From an uncultured Caryophanales bacterium (GTDB lineage: Bacteria; Bacillota_I; Bacilli_A; RFN20; CAG-288), in assembly GCA_905211645.1 (NCBI GenBank), contig CAJMBK010000012.1, positions 1 through 23,559 on the forward strand: 23,559 bases of DNA. The letters run 5' to 3'. This document shows, piece after piece, positions 5,689-12,648 of this stretch (the stretch's first letter is position 1; each line of letters begins with the position of its first letter). The translations under genes were made by a program, and so were the position numbers. Under the pieces are notes generated by a model. The model saw nothing but the letters and a program-made list of their open reading frames with translations. It did no database searches and had not been told where the DNA came from.

Positions 5689-5837
5689 TCTTGCTGCAAA
5701 GATAATGTTCACAATGAAAACTTGAATGCTTTATTTGAGTTTTAGCCCTTTCGAAAAATAGACGTTGGGGTATTTTTTATTAAAAATAATCGAAGAGATA
5801 ATTTTAATAATGCATAGCACATACTTAACGACTTGAT

Positions 5838-5866
5838 TTAACCTGTTAAACTTAAATTTTTATAAA
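5838..5866 (+). promoter_or_regulatory. Candidate promoter of the phosphate transporter operon
   Basis: TTAACC (4 of 6 to the -35 consensus), a 17-base spacer, and TATAAA at 5861-5866. The -35 overlaps the palindrome TTTAAC-CT-GTTAAA (5837-5850), a possible operator. A second, weaker option is TAAAAT closer to the gene. Confidence 0.45.
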
Positions 5867-5939
5867 GTATGATACCTAAATTATCCTTAAAAAATTCTTT
5901 TTTTCTAAAAGTCTTTTTGCCCTTTAGAAAATACTTTAT
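5862..5939 (+). other. Long AT-rich hairpin upstream of the phosphate transporter
   Basis: ATAAAGTAT (5862-5870) pairs with ATACTTTAT (5931-5939). Inside it TTTTCTAAA (5901-5909) pairs with TTTAGAAAA (5923-5931, sharing the last base). It could form in the 5' untranslated RNA if transcription starts near 5873, though the outer left arm would then be only partly transcribed. Confidence 0.4.
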
Positions 5940-6005
5940 TTCATACATATTGGGTATTAAAGTAATAAATTTAGTAAAATAGAGTTGAATTTTGAATAAA
6001 ACAAG

Positions 6006-7115
6006 ATGAATTTTAGAGATTTATTTATATTGATGGGCAACTACCCAATCCTTATTTTGTGTTTGATTTTAGTTCTTGGTGTTGTATTTGTTAATGGCTG
6101 GACAGATGCTCCAAATGCCATTGCAACTTGCATCTCTACAAGAGCAATTAAACCTAAAAACGCTTTGATAATGGCTGCTATATGCAATTTATTAGGCGTT
6201 CTTGTAGCTTTCTTTTTCATTGATGCTGTCGCTTATACAATTCAAGATATGATCAATTTCACCAATGCAAGCCCAACAGATGCATTGATTGCATTATCCA
6301 GCGGTATGTTAGGTGTTTGTACTTGGGGCGTATTAACATGGTACTTTGGTATCCCATCATCTGAATCACATTCATTAATCGGAGGTCTTACTGGTGCAGG
6401 ACTTGCCTGTATGACTTTAAAATTGGATGTATCCATACCATTTGGTCCAACATCCAGTTGGGCATTAACAATCTACGGTCTATTCGGTTCAATTCTCTTT
6501 GGATTCTTCGTCGGTTTAGGCTTCACTAAATTGATACAATTAATCTTTAGAAAGTGCAACCGCAATAAGCTTAAAAGACCATTTAAATATGCACAAATAT
6601 TTTCTGGCGGCTGTCTAGCCTTCTCTCATGGTGCTCAGGATGGTTTAAAGTTTGTTGGCATATTTGTCATGGCTATCAACTTTGCCGCTCAAGCCTACAA
6701 TATAAAATACCCTACAACTCCAATTGCAATCACAGAAGATATCGGTGTTGATCTTTGGTGGGTTGCTGTCGTAGTTGCCTTAATTATCGGTTTAGGCACC
6801 TGCATCGGTGGTTTTAAAATTATAAAAAAGATCGGTCAAGGTCTTAGTAAGATGGAACCATATCAAGGATTTTCTTCCGATTTAACTAGTGGTGCTGGTA
6901 TTCTCTTAGCAAGCTTTTTAGGTTTACCAATTTCCACATCTCAAGTTGCTACTTCATCTATTCTTGGTGTTGGTGCAGCTAAAGGTATCAAGAGAATCAA
7001 ATGGAAAGCATTTATTGAGATGGTTATAACCTGGGTCTGTTGTTTCCCTGGAACCATCGCAATTGGTTATATATTTACATTAATCATTTTAAATATTCCT
7101 GGATTAGGAGGCTAA
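6006..7115 (+). CDS. PiT-family inorganic phosphate transporter
   Basis: This 369-aa polytopic membrane protein imports phosphate, driven by proton or metal-phosphate symport in this family. Both inverted PiT signature repeats are visible: GWTDAPNAIAT-CISTRAIKPKNA (31-53) in the N-terminal half and LAFSHGAQDGLKFVGIF (204-220) in the C-terminal half, each followed by GIPSSESHSLIGG (115-127) or LPISTSQVATSSILGVGAAKG (about 305-325). About ten hydrophobic helices with a short basic cytoplasmic loop (FRKCNRNKLKRPFK) between the halves fit the family. No clear Shine-Dalgarno precedes the chosen ATG; an internal ATG ten codons in is also unsupported. It is the first of three tightly packed plus-strand genes. 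Confidence 0.93.
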   Translation: MNFRDLFILMGNYPILILCLILVLGVVFVNGWTDAPNAIATCISTRAIKPKNALIMAAICNLLGVLVAFFFIDAVAYTIQDMINFTNASPTDALIALSSGMLGVCTWGVLTWYFGIPSSESHSLIGGLTGAGLACMTLKLDVSIPFGPTSSWALTIYGLFGSILFGFFVGLGFTKLIQLIFRKCNRNKLKRPFKYAQIFSGGCLAFSHGAQDGLKFVGIFVMAINFAAQAYNIKYPTTPIAITEDIGVDLWWVAVVVALIIGLGTCIGGFKIIKKIGQGLSKMEPYQGFSSDLTSGAGILLASFLGLPISTSQVATSSILGVGAAKGIKRIKWKAFIEMVITWVCCFPGTIAIGYIFTLIILNIPGLGG

Positions 7116-7118
7116 TAA

Positions 7119-7739
7119 ATGAAAAAGAAAACTAATTACTTCTACGAATCATTTGTTGAACAAACAGATTACGCCTTAAAAGCTATGCAAACTTTAAAGG
7201 AAGGTTTGGATAATTTTGATCCTGCTAAACTTTTAGATTTGAAGAATAACGTACATTCAATTGAACATGAAGCTGATTTACTCAAACACCAATTCGAAGA
7301 GAAATTAGCCAAAGAATTCATCACGCCAATCGATAGAGAAGATATCTTTGTCCTTTATGATAACATCGATGATTTAATCGACTCAATCGATGAAGTCAGT
7401 TATAAATTGTATTTAAGAAACTACAATAAGATTCCACAAAATATCTCCATCTTTGTTGAAAAAGCTCTTGAAGCAATCGTTTCACTTAAAGAGATCTTTG
7501 TTCATTTCAATTCAATCGATGATAAAAAGATTATGGATCCACTTATTGCTAAAGTAATCGATTTGGAGGAAGAAGTAGACCATCTCTACGAAGAGTATGT
7601 CCATAGCCTCTATTTGGATGAATACAGCTACTCCCAAACAAGAGCTTTTGAAAGGGTCTACGGTTATTTTGAATACATCACCGACAAATGCAGAGATGTC
7701 TGTAAAACAATAAACATCATCATGTACAAGAACTTATAG
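7119..7739 (+). CDS. DUF47 (PhoU-like) accessory protein of the PiT transporter
   Basis: This 206-aa, almost wholly helical protein is of the DUF47/PhoU-like family, which is regularly encoded beside PiT transporters and thought to control them. Charged helices with the family's metal-binding style acidic motifs are visible: HSIEHEADLLKHQFEEKL (about 47-64), TPIDREDIFVLYDNIDDLIDSIDE (about 69-92), and DLEEEVDHLYEEY (about 147-159). It starts three bases after the transporter stop, with AGGAGG overlapping the end of the pit gene, so it is co-translated. It should act on the cytoplasmic face. It has no membrane segments. Confidence 0.9.
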   Translation: MKKKTNYFYESFVEQTDYALKAMQTLKEGLDNFDPAKLLDLKNNVHSIEHEADLLKHQFEEKLAKEFITPIDREDIFVLYDNIDDLIDSIDEVSYKLYLRNYNKIPQNISIFVEKALEAIVSLKEIFVHFNSIDDKKIMDPLIAKVIDLEEEVDHLYEEYVHSLYLDEYSYSQTRAFERVYGYFEYITDKCRDVCKTINIIMYKNL

Positions 7740-7741
7740 TT

Positions 7742-8437
7742 ATGAATCTGATCAAAAAAGCAATAAAATACTTCAATTGGATTGAGTGGACTATATTCAT
7801 CTCATCTTTAACGCTAATTACAGCCAGTTTCTTCATCTTTAAAAACAACAGTTATCTAAATCTCATCGCTTCATTAATTGGCGTCACAGCCCTAATATTT
7901 GTCGATAAAGGGCATCCTCTTGGACAATTTATCACAATTATATTTGCTTGCTTCTACGCTTATGTAAGTTACACATTTAATTACTACGGTGAGATGATAA
8001 CTTACATTGGAATGACTGGCTTAATCGCATGCTTCTCTTTGGTTGTCTGGATCATGAATCCTTCCAAGAAGAAAACTGAAGTTAGAGTTAATTCAATCTC
8101 ACAAGGTGAAATATTCATCTCATTCACAGTAATGTTTGTTATTTCCTTCCTTTTCTACTTCATCTTGAAGTTATTGAATACAACTAACTTATTAATCTCC
8201 ACAATCTTTATTTTCACCTCATTAACAGCTAGTTATCTAACTCTAAGAAGAAGTAAATATTACGCACTTGCTTATGCTGCAAATGACGTGGTTTTAATCA
8301 TCATGTGGATCTTAGCAAGTATTTCTAGTTCCCAGTATATTTCGATGGTTATATGCTTTATTTTCTTCCTTATAAACGATATTTACGGCTTTATCAATTG
8401 GAATAAAATTGAGAAAAAACAAGCACTCGAGAAGTAA
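7742..8437 (+). CDS. pnuC: PnuC-type nicotinamide riboside (vitamin) transporter
   Basis: This 231-aa membrane protein has about seven hydrophobic helices. The C-terminal NDIYGFINWNKIEKKQ (212-227) and AANDVVLIIMWI (179-190) match the PnuC pattern, in which conserved N, D, Y and W residues line the vitamin site. YYGEM (81-85) and the IGVTALIFVDKGHPLGQ segment (46-62) fit the N-terminal half. PnuC proteins move nicotinamide riboside by facilitated diffusion, with trapping by a kinase inside; relatives carry thiamine or riboflavin, so the vitamin is not certain. It begins two bases after the DUF47 stop, so it belongs to the phosphate operon. A strong terminator follows. Confidence 0.8.
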   Translation: MNLIKKAIKYFNWIEWTIFISSLTLITASFFIFKNNSYLNLIASLIGVTALIFVDKGHPLGQFITIIFACFYAYVSYTFNYYGEMITYIGMTGLIACFSLVVWIMNPSKKKTEVRVNSISQGEIFISFTVMFVISFLFYFILKLLNTTNLLISTIFIFTSLTASYLTLRRSKYYALAYAANDVVLIIMWILASISSSQYISMVICFIFFLINDIYGFINWNKIEKKQALEK

Positions 8438-8473
8438 ACCTAATTCATGCAATTAAGTGAATTAGGTTTTTTA
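8437..8473 (+). terminator. Intrinsic terminator of the pit-DUF47-pnuC operon
   Basis: AACCTAATTCA (8437-8447) and TGAATTAGGTT (8458-8468) form an 11-base stem with a ten-base loop, running into TTTTTTAT. It starts at the pnuC stop codon. Confidence 0.9.
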
Positions 8474-8544
8474 TATGAAAGAAAATAAGGCGTGAAAAGT
8501 AATGTGTTATCAAGTTCCGTTTCTAATAACCAACTTTATCCATA

Positions 8545-8577
8545 CTAAAAAAGGTTGTTAGTTATCCTAACAACCTT
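8545..8577 (-). terminator. Intrinsic terminator of the ribosomal protein super-operon
   Basis: AAGGTTGTTAG and CTAACAACCTT form an 11-base stem with a five-base loop, then TTTT on the minus strand. It lies 33 bases past the L17 stop. With the plus-strand terminator at 8437-8473 it separates the two convergent operons. Confidence 0.9.
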
Positions 8578-8609
8578 GTAGTATCAATATTTAAGATTAA
8601 TTCAGTTAA

Positions 8610-9014
8610 TTATTTAACAAATGCGCAAACAGCGATAGGGGCGTTATCGCCTCTTCTGTTGCCAAGTTTCAAAACTCTTGTGTAACCACCTTTACGGGAT
8701 TGATATCTCTTACCGTAAACGTCAAACAATTTTTGTAATGCTGTTTGAGATTCACTTTCATCAGTGTAAACATCTCTGACGATACGTGCTGCTTCTCTTC
8801 TGCTTGCTAAATCACCCTTCTTAGCATAGGTAACTAAACGGTCTGCTAATTGTGAGACTTGCTTTGCAACTTTAGCTGTGACAACAACTTGTTCAGAAAT
8901 GATAAGTTGAGTAACAACATTACGGAGCATATTCTTATCTTTGCTAGTGGTATAGCCAGCTTTGAAACGAACACCACCTTTACCGTGGACATTCTTACGA
9001 CCAATTGTAGCCAT
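8610..9014 (-). CDS. rplQ: 50S ribosomal protein L17
   Basis: Large-subunit protein at the tunnel exit, last gene of the alpha operon. At 134 aa it is longer than the common 116-127. The N-terminal 'YRKLGRxSxxR' segment of most homologues is replaced by GRKNVHGKGGVRFKAGYTTS, after which NMLRNVVTQLIISEQVVVTAKVAKQV follows the family pattern. ASRREAARIVRD and the C-terminal GGYTRVLKLGNRRGDNAPIAV are canonical. AAGGAG precedes the ATG. It lies 15 bases after rpoA. Confidence 0.95.
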   Translation of the reverse strand: MATIGRKNVHGKGGVRFKAGYTTSKDKNMLRNVVTQLIISEQVVVTAKVAKQVSQLADRLVTYAKKGDLASRREAARIVRDVYTDESESQTALQKLFDVYGKRYQSRKGGYTRVLKLGNRRGDNAPIAVCAFVK

Positions 9015-9029
9015 TTTTTATCTCCTTAA

Positions 9030-9986
9030 TTACTTTTGCTTGAAAGATCTGCCTAATTTTTCAAGCTTTTCTTTAACTTCTTTTAATGATTTCTTTCCGA
9101 GATTACGGAACTTCATCATTTCTTCTTCAGTCTTGGAACAGAGTTCATTGACTGTAGTGATTGCTGCTCTCTTCAAGCAGTTGTAGGAACGGACGGAAAG
9201 ATCCAATTCTTCGATTGGTAAATCGTCAGTCTTCTTATTGTTTTCATCATCAGCACGTGATGAATGTAAACCAATTGTTTCGGAAACTTCAGCAGTTTTT
9301 TCAAATAACTTGAAGTGAACTTCCAAGATCTTGCCTGCGAGTGACAAGGCTTCTGCTGGTTTCATAGAACCATCTGTTACAACTTCCATATCCAATCTAT
9401 CGTAGTTGGAAGAATTACCAACACGAGTGGATGTGACTTCGACAGAAACTTTGTTGACTGGAGAGTAGTTGGAGTCAACTGGAATGGTACCGATAGCCAT
9501 GTTATGTTGTTGCTTATTAACTTCAGCAAGGACGAAACCTCTACCTTTGTTAGCTTGCATTGTAATGACTAAGTGACCTTTTTCGCTGACTGTAGCGATA
9601 TATTCATCTTTATTGATGATTTCAACATCACCAGGAACTTCGATATCAGCTGCAGTAACAACCTTTGGACCAGCAACATCAATCTTTAAATTACGAATTG
9701 CATCATCTTCAGAAGAATCGATTTTTAAAACAATCTTCTTGAGGTTCAATATAATTTGAGGTACATCATCGACAACACCCTTCAAAGCGCAGAATTCATG
9801 TTCTGCACCTTCGATTTGGACTGCGAAAATTGCACTGCCAGGTAAAAGTGAAAGTAAAACTCTACGTAAAGAGTTACCGATTGTATTACCTAAGCCTCTT
9901 TCGAATGGTTCAATAACAAAGTGGCCACGACTTTGATCTTCGTAAGTTTTATTAACTACGAATTTTGGCATTTCAAATTCTTTCAT
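9030..9986 (-). CDS. rpoA: DNA-directed RNA polymerase alpha subunit
   Basis: This 318-aa subunit nucleates assembly of RNA polymerase. The N-terminal domain (about 1-235) carries VIEPFERGLGNTIGNSLRRVLLSLLPGSA, the dimerisation and beta-contact helix. A short acidic linker is followed by the C-terminal domain (about 248-314, LPIEELDLSVRSYNCLKRA, then FRNLGKKSLKEVKEKL), which binds UP elements and activators. The start has AAAGGAGG four bases upstream; a downstream ATG five codons in (MPKFV) is possible but has no site. Its position in the ribosomal cluster is the normal one. Confidence 0.97.
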   Translation of the reverse strand: MKEFEMPKFVVNKTYEDQSRGHFVIEPFERGLGNTIGNSLRRVLLSLLPGSAIFAVQIEGAEHEFCALKGVVDDVPQIILNLKKIVLKIDSSEDDAIRNLKIDVAGPKVVTAADIEVPGDVEIINKDEYIATVSEKGHLVITMQANKGRGFVLAEVNKQQHNMAIGTIPVDSNYSPVNKVSVEVTSTRVGNSSNYDRLDMEVVTDGSMKPAEALSLAGKILEVHFKLFEKTAEVSETIGLHSSRADDENNKKTDDLPIEELDLSVRSYNCLKRAAITTVNELCSKTEEEMMKFRNLGKKSLKEVKEKLEKLGRSFKQK

Positions 9987-10020
9987 CTGATTCCTCCTTT
10001 AGTAAAAATCTAATTCAGAA

Positions 10021-10410
10021 TTAGTTACGAGGTTTCTTTTGTGGACGGCAACCGTTATGTGGAACAGGTGTGACGTCTGCGATACTTTCAACCTTTAATC
10101 CAGCAGCTTGGAGAGCTCTTAAAGCTGTTTCTCTACCAGGACCTGGACCTTTGATTTCAACATCAACACTTCTTAAACCACGATCGAAGCATGCCTTTGC
10201 ACATTGTTCAGATGCAACTTGAGCTGCGTAAGGAGTGGATTTTCTAGCACCCTTATAACCAACGGTACCAGCACTTGCCCATGCGATGACCTTACCTTGT
10301 TCATCAGAGATAGAAATGATTGTGTTGTTAAAAGTAGAATGGATGTGAGCAATACCTTTTGCGAAACTAAGTTTAGCTTTTTTCTTTCTAATATTCTTCT
10401 TATCAGCCAT
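10021..10410 (-). CDS. rpsK: 30S ribosomal protein S11
   Basis: Platform protein of the small subunit, 129 aa, full length. GIAHIHSTFNNTIISISD, GTVGYKGARKSTPYAAQVA and the basic C-terminus TPVPHNGCRPQKKPRN, which lines the E-site mRNA path, are all present. It sits between S13 and rpoA as usual. Confidence 0.97.
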   Translation of the reverse strand: MADKKNIRKKKAKLSFAKGIAHIHSTFNNTIISISDEQGKVIAWASAGTVGYKGARKSTPYAAQVASEQCAKACFDRGLRSVDVEIKGPGPGRETALRALQAAGLKVESIADVTPVPHNGCRPQKKPRN

Positions 10411-10427
10411 ATTTAATTTCTACCTCC

Positions 10428-10802
10428 TTACATTGATGCTTTCTTCTTATTAGCAACGGTCTTCTTTGGACCTTTACGTGTACGAGCATTGGTCTTGGTT
10501 CTTTGGCCTCTAACTGGTAAACCTCTCTTATGACGCATACCACGATAGCAACCAATTTCTTGTAAACGTTTGATATTTAAGTTGACTTCTCTTCTTAAGT
10601 CACCTTCAACTTTGTATTTTGAAACTTCATTACGGAGTGCGGTTAATTCTTCATCGCTGAGATCTTTAACTCTCTTGGATGGATCGATACCACAAACTTC
10701 GACAATCTTCTTAGCTGTGGAATCACCGATACCGTAAATGTATCTTAATGAATATCTGACAACCTTGTCATTTGGGATGTCAACACCAACAATACGTGCC
10801 AT
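10428..10802 (-). CDS. rpsM: 30S ribosomal protein S13
   Basis: Head protein of the small subunit, 124 aa, contacting the P-site tRNA through its basic tail and bridging to the large subunit. MARIVGVDIPNDK, the helix-hairpin-helix-like YIYGIGDSTAKKI, and RGMRHKRGLPVRGQRTKTNARTRKG are diagnostic. It follows L36 with a 17-base gap. Confidence 0.97.
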   Translation of the reverse strand: MARIVGVDIPNDKVVRYSLRYIYGIGDSTAKKIVEVCGIDPSKRVKDLSDEELTALRNEVSKYKVEGDLRREVNLNIKRLQEIGCYRGMRHKRGLPVRGQRTKTNARTRKGPKKTVANKKKASM

Positions 10803-10819
10803 TTATTAATTCTCCTTTA

Positions 10820-10933
10820 TTAACCTTGTCTTTGTTTATGCTTTGGGTTTTCACAAATAACCATGACACGGCCTTTGCGTTTGATGACCTTGCATTTAGG
10901 ACAGATAGGTTTAACTGATGGTCTAACTTTCAT
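10820..10933 (-). CDS. rpmJ: 50S ribosomal protein L36
   Basis: The 37-aa protein is complete: it begins MKVRPSVKPICPKCKVIKRK and ends KHKQRQG. Cysteines 11, 14 and 27 with histidine 32 make the zinc ribbon of the C+ form, which is the zinc-dependent version. TAGGAGGAAAA stands before the ATG. It lies between infA (34 bases) and rpsM in the standard Firmicutes order. Confidence 0.96.
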   Translation of the reverse strand: MKVRPSVKPICPKCKVIKRKGRVMVICENPKHKQRQG

Positions 10934-10967
10934 AGATTTTCCTCCTATCAACTTTGAATAATCTTAT

Positions 10968-11192
10968 TTATTTTGACCTATATGTTATGCGGCCCTGTGT
11001 TAAATCATAGATGGAAAGTGTTAAAGTGACCTTATCACCTGGTAAAATTCGAATCTTATTCATACGCATTTTGCCAGACACAGTGGCTCTGATCACTTGG
11101 TTGTTATCAATGAGTTGTACAGAGTAGAAACTTCCTGGAAGAATCTCTTTGACAATACCTTCAACAACAATTACCTTATCATCTTGTCTCAT
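10968..11192 (-). CDS. infA: Translation initiation factor IF-1
   Basis: This 74-aa OB-fold protein blocks the A site during initiation, with IF-2 and IF-3. VVEGIVKEILPGSFYSVQL, SGKMRMNKIRILPGDKVTL and YDLTQGRITYR are conserved. The start ATG lies inside the 3' end of map (14-base overlap), with TTAGGAGGTAATAAAT before it, giving a strong site. It is slightly longer than the usual 72 aa; MRQDD replaces the usual MAKED. Confidence 0.96.
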   Translation of the reverse strand: MRQDDKVIVVEGIVKEILPGSFYSVQLIDNNQVIRATVSGKMRMNKIRILPGDKVTLTLSIYDLTQGRITYRSK

Positions 11193-11979
11193 ATTTATTA
11201 CCTCCTAAATGGGAGATAACACTTGAATCTACAGTGGTTATCTCACAACCATCTTGTGTGATTACAAGAGTGTTTTCGTAGTGGCATGTAAGGCGTCTAT
11301 CCTTACTTTTAACTGTCCAACCATCAAATGGTGATATGGTGATCTCCTTCTTACCCTGCATAACCATAGGTTCGATGCAGATGCACATATTCTTCTGTAA
11401 TATTGGACCGTGTCCTTTTTCGCCACAGTTAGGAATGAAGGGATCCTCATGCATCTCTTTACCGATGCCATGACCACCGAACTCTTCAACCAAAGAGTAA
11501 CCTTCAGAAAAAGCAACTTCTTGAATCTTAGCTGAGATATCGGTAACTCTGATGCCAGGTTTGACAATCTTCATTGCTTCATAGAAACATCTTTCAGTTG
11601 TCTCGACAAGTCTTTTAACTTCATCGGAACAATTACCGACCATGAAAGTTCTGCATGCATCAGCTTGGAAGTGGGTCTTATCGATAAGTCCCATATCGAT
11701 GGAGATGATATCACCATCTTTAAGAACAATCTCCTCACTTGGAATGCCGTGGATGAGAGTTTCATTTACGGATGCACATATGGAGCCTGGGAATCCTTCG
11801 TAACCCAGAAATGAAGGCTTGCAACCTTGTTCCTTGATGTACTTGTAAGCTAAAGCGTCAAGTTCTTTAGTAGAAATACCGGGAACGATGTGACTCTTGA
11901 GCAAATCGAAGACTTTGCCGAGTTTGACCCCGGCAGCCTTCATATACTCAATTTCTTGTGCACTTTTGATTTTTATCAT
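11179..11979 (-). CDS. map: Methionine aminopeptidase, type I
   Basis: It removes the N-terminal methionine from nascent proteins in the cytoplasm. The 266-aa protein has the five metal ligands of the pita-bread fold: D95 (SIDMG), D107 (FQADACRTF), H170 (FGGHGIG), E203 (CIEPM) and E235 (YENTLVI), plus the substrate-binding H78 (HGIP). It is about 15 residues longer than typical at the C-terminus. The ATG shares its A with the adk stop (TAATG), so translation is coupled. It overlaps infA downstream by 14 bases. Confidence 0.96.
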   Translation of the reverse strand: MIKIKSAQEIEYMKAAGVKLGKVFDLLKSHIVPGISTKELDALAYKYIKEQGCKPSFLGYEGFPGSICASVNETLIHGIPSEEIVLKDGDIISIDMGLIDKTHFQADACRTFMVGNCSDEVKRLVETTERCFYEAMKIVKPGIRVTDISAKIQEVAFSEGYSLVEEFGGHGIGKEMHEDPFIPNCGEKGHGPILQKNMCICIEPMVMQGKKEITISPFDGWTVKSKDRRLTCHYENTLVITQDGCEITTVDSSVISHLGGNKYETR

Positions 11980-12626
11980 TACTTAGTTAAAGCCTCTTGA
12001 ATTCTGGTGAAAACTTCTTCGATTTCACCTAAGCCATCGACAGAAACAAGTAAACCTTCTTCTTTGTAATAATCGACAAGTGGTTTAGTCTTAGAGTTGT
12101 AACTATCAAGTCTAACTTTGAAGCTAGCTGGATTGTCATCATCTCTTAAGATTAATTCGCCTTGGCAATTGTCACAAATACCTTCAACCTTGGATGGCTT
12201 CGAAATAAGATTGAAACTTGCCCCACACTTAGGACAAACTCGACGCGAAGCAATTCTGTCGATCAACTTGGTTTCGTCACACTCCAAATTGATGACGTGA
12301 GTCAAAGGACGGTTAAGTGTTTTGGTTAATTCCTTTAAGGCATCGGCTTGAACGATTGTTCTAGGGAAACCATCTAAAAGATAACCATCTTTACAATCAT
12401 CCTTGCTAAGTCTGTCTTTAACAATTCCGATTGTAACTTCATCTGGAACAAGTAAACCCTTGTCCATATATTCCTTAGCTCTCAAACCTAATTCTGATTG
12501 GTTTGCGATAGCTTCTCTAAACATATCACCTGTGGAGATATGTGGAATACCATATTTTTTAACGATCAATTCTGATTGGGTACCTTTACCAACTCCTGGA
12601 GGCCCCATAAGAATAATATTTAACAT
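11979..12626 (-). CDS. adk: Adenylate kinase
   Basis: It interconverts ATP + AMP and 2 ADP. The 215-aa protein has the P-loop GPPGVGKGT (8-16), the AMP-binding STGDMFREA (31-39), DGFPRT (85-90), and a long LID with four cysteines (131, 134, 151, 154). This is the zinc-binding form typical of Gram-positives. It sits between secY and map, as in Bacillus, with an AAAGGAG site. Confidence 0.97.
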   Translation of the reverse strand: MLNIILMGPPGVGKGTQSELIVKKYGIPHISTGDMFREAIANQSELGLRAKEYMDKGLLVPDEVTIGIVKDRLSKDDCKDGYLLDGFPRTIVQADALKELTKTLNRPLTHVINLECDETKLIDRIASRRVCPKCGASFNLISKPSKVEGICDNCQGELILRDDDNPASFKVRLDSYNSKTKPLVDYYKEEGLLVSVDGLGEIEEVFTRIQEALTK

Positions 12627-12648
12627 GTTATTTATTCTCCTTTACAAC

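Larger units (their letters stand above)
5447..5860. other. Gene-free intergenic region with repeats
   Basis: No supported reading frame is present. The region holds a minus-strand terminator-like hairpin (5560-5589), an 18-base direct repeat (5605-5622 and 5671-5688), and four GTTCA/TGAAC-type motifs. These are TGTGAACA at 5601, ATGTTCAC at 5649 and 5705, and ATGTTCAA at 5665. Further right is the short palindrome TTTAACCTGTTAAA (5837-5850). The terminator without a gene in front of it raises the possibility of a small minus-strand RNA. Confidence 0.5.

Noticed and set aside
5741..5782. Plus-strand terminator (GCCC ... GGGG followed by a T run)
   Set aside because: The stem is only about three pairs with a loop of about 18, so it is too weak to call.
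5820..5850. PhoP box
   Set aside because: TTAACG and TTAACC are 13 bases apart instead of the 11-base period, and there is no third repeat. The idea is kept only as a remark about a possible operator.
10934..10967. Extra small gene between infA and rpmJ (such as a KOW protein found in some Firmicutes near map/infA)
   Set aside because: The gaps are 34 bases here and negative between map and infA, so there is no room.
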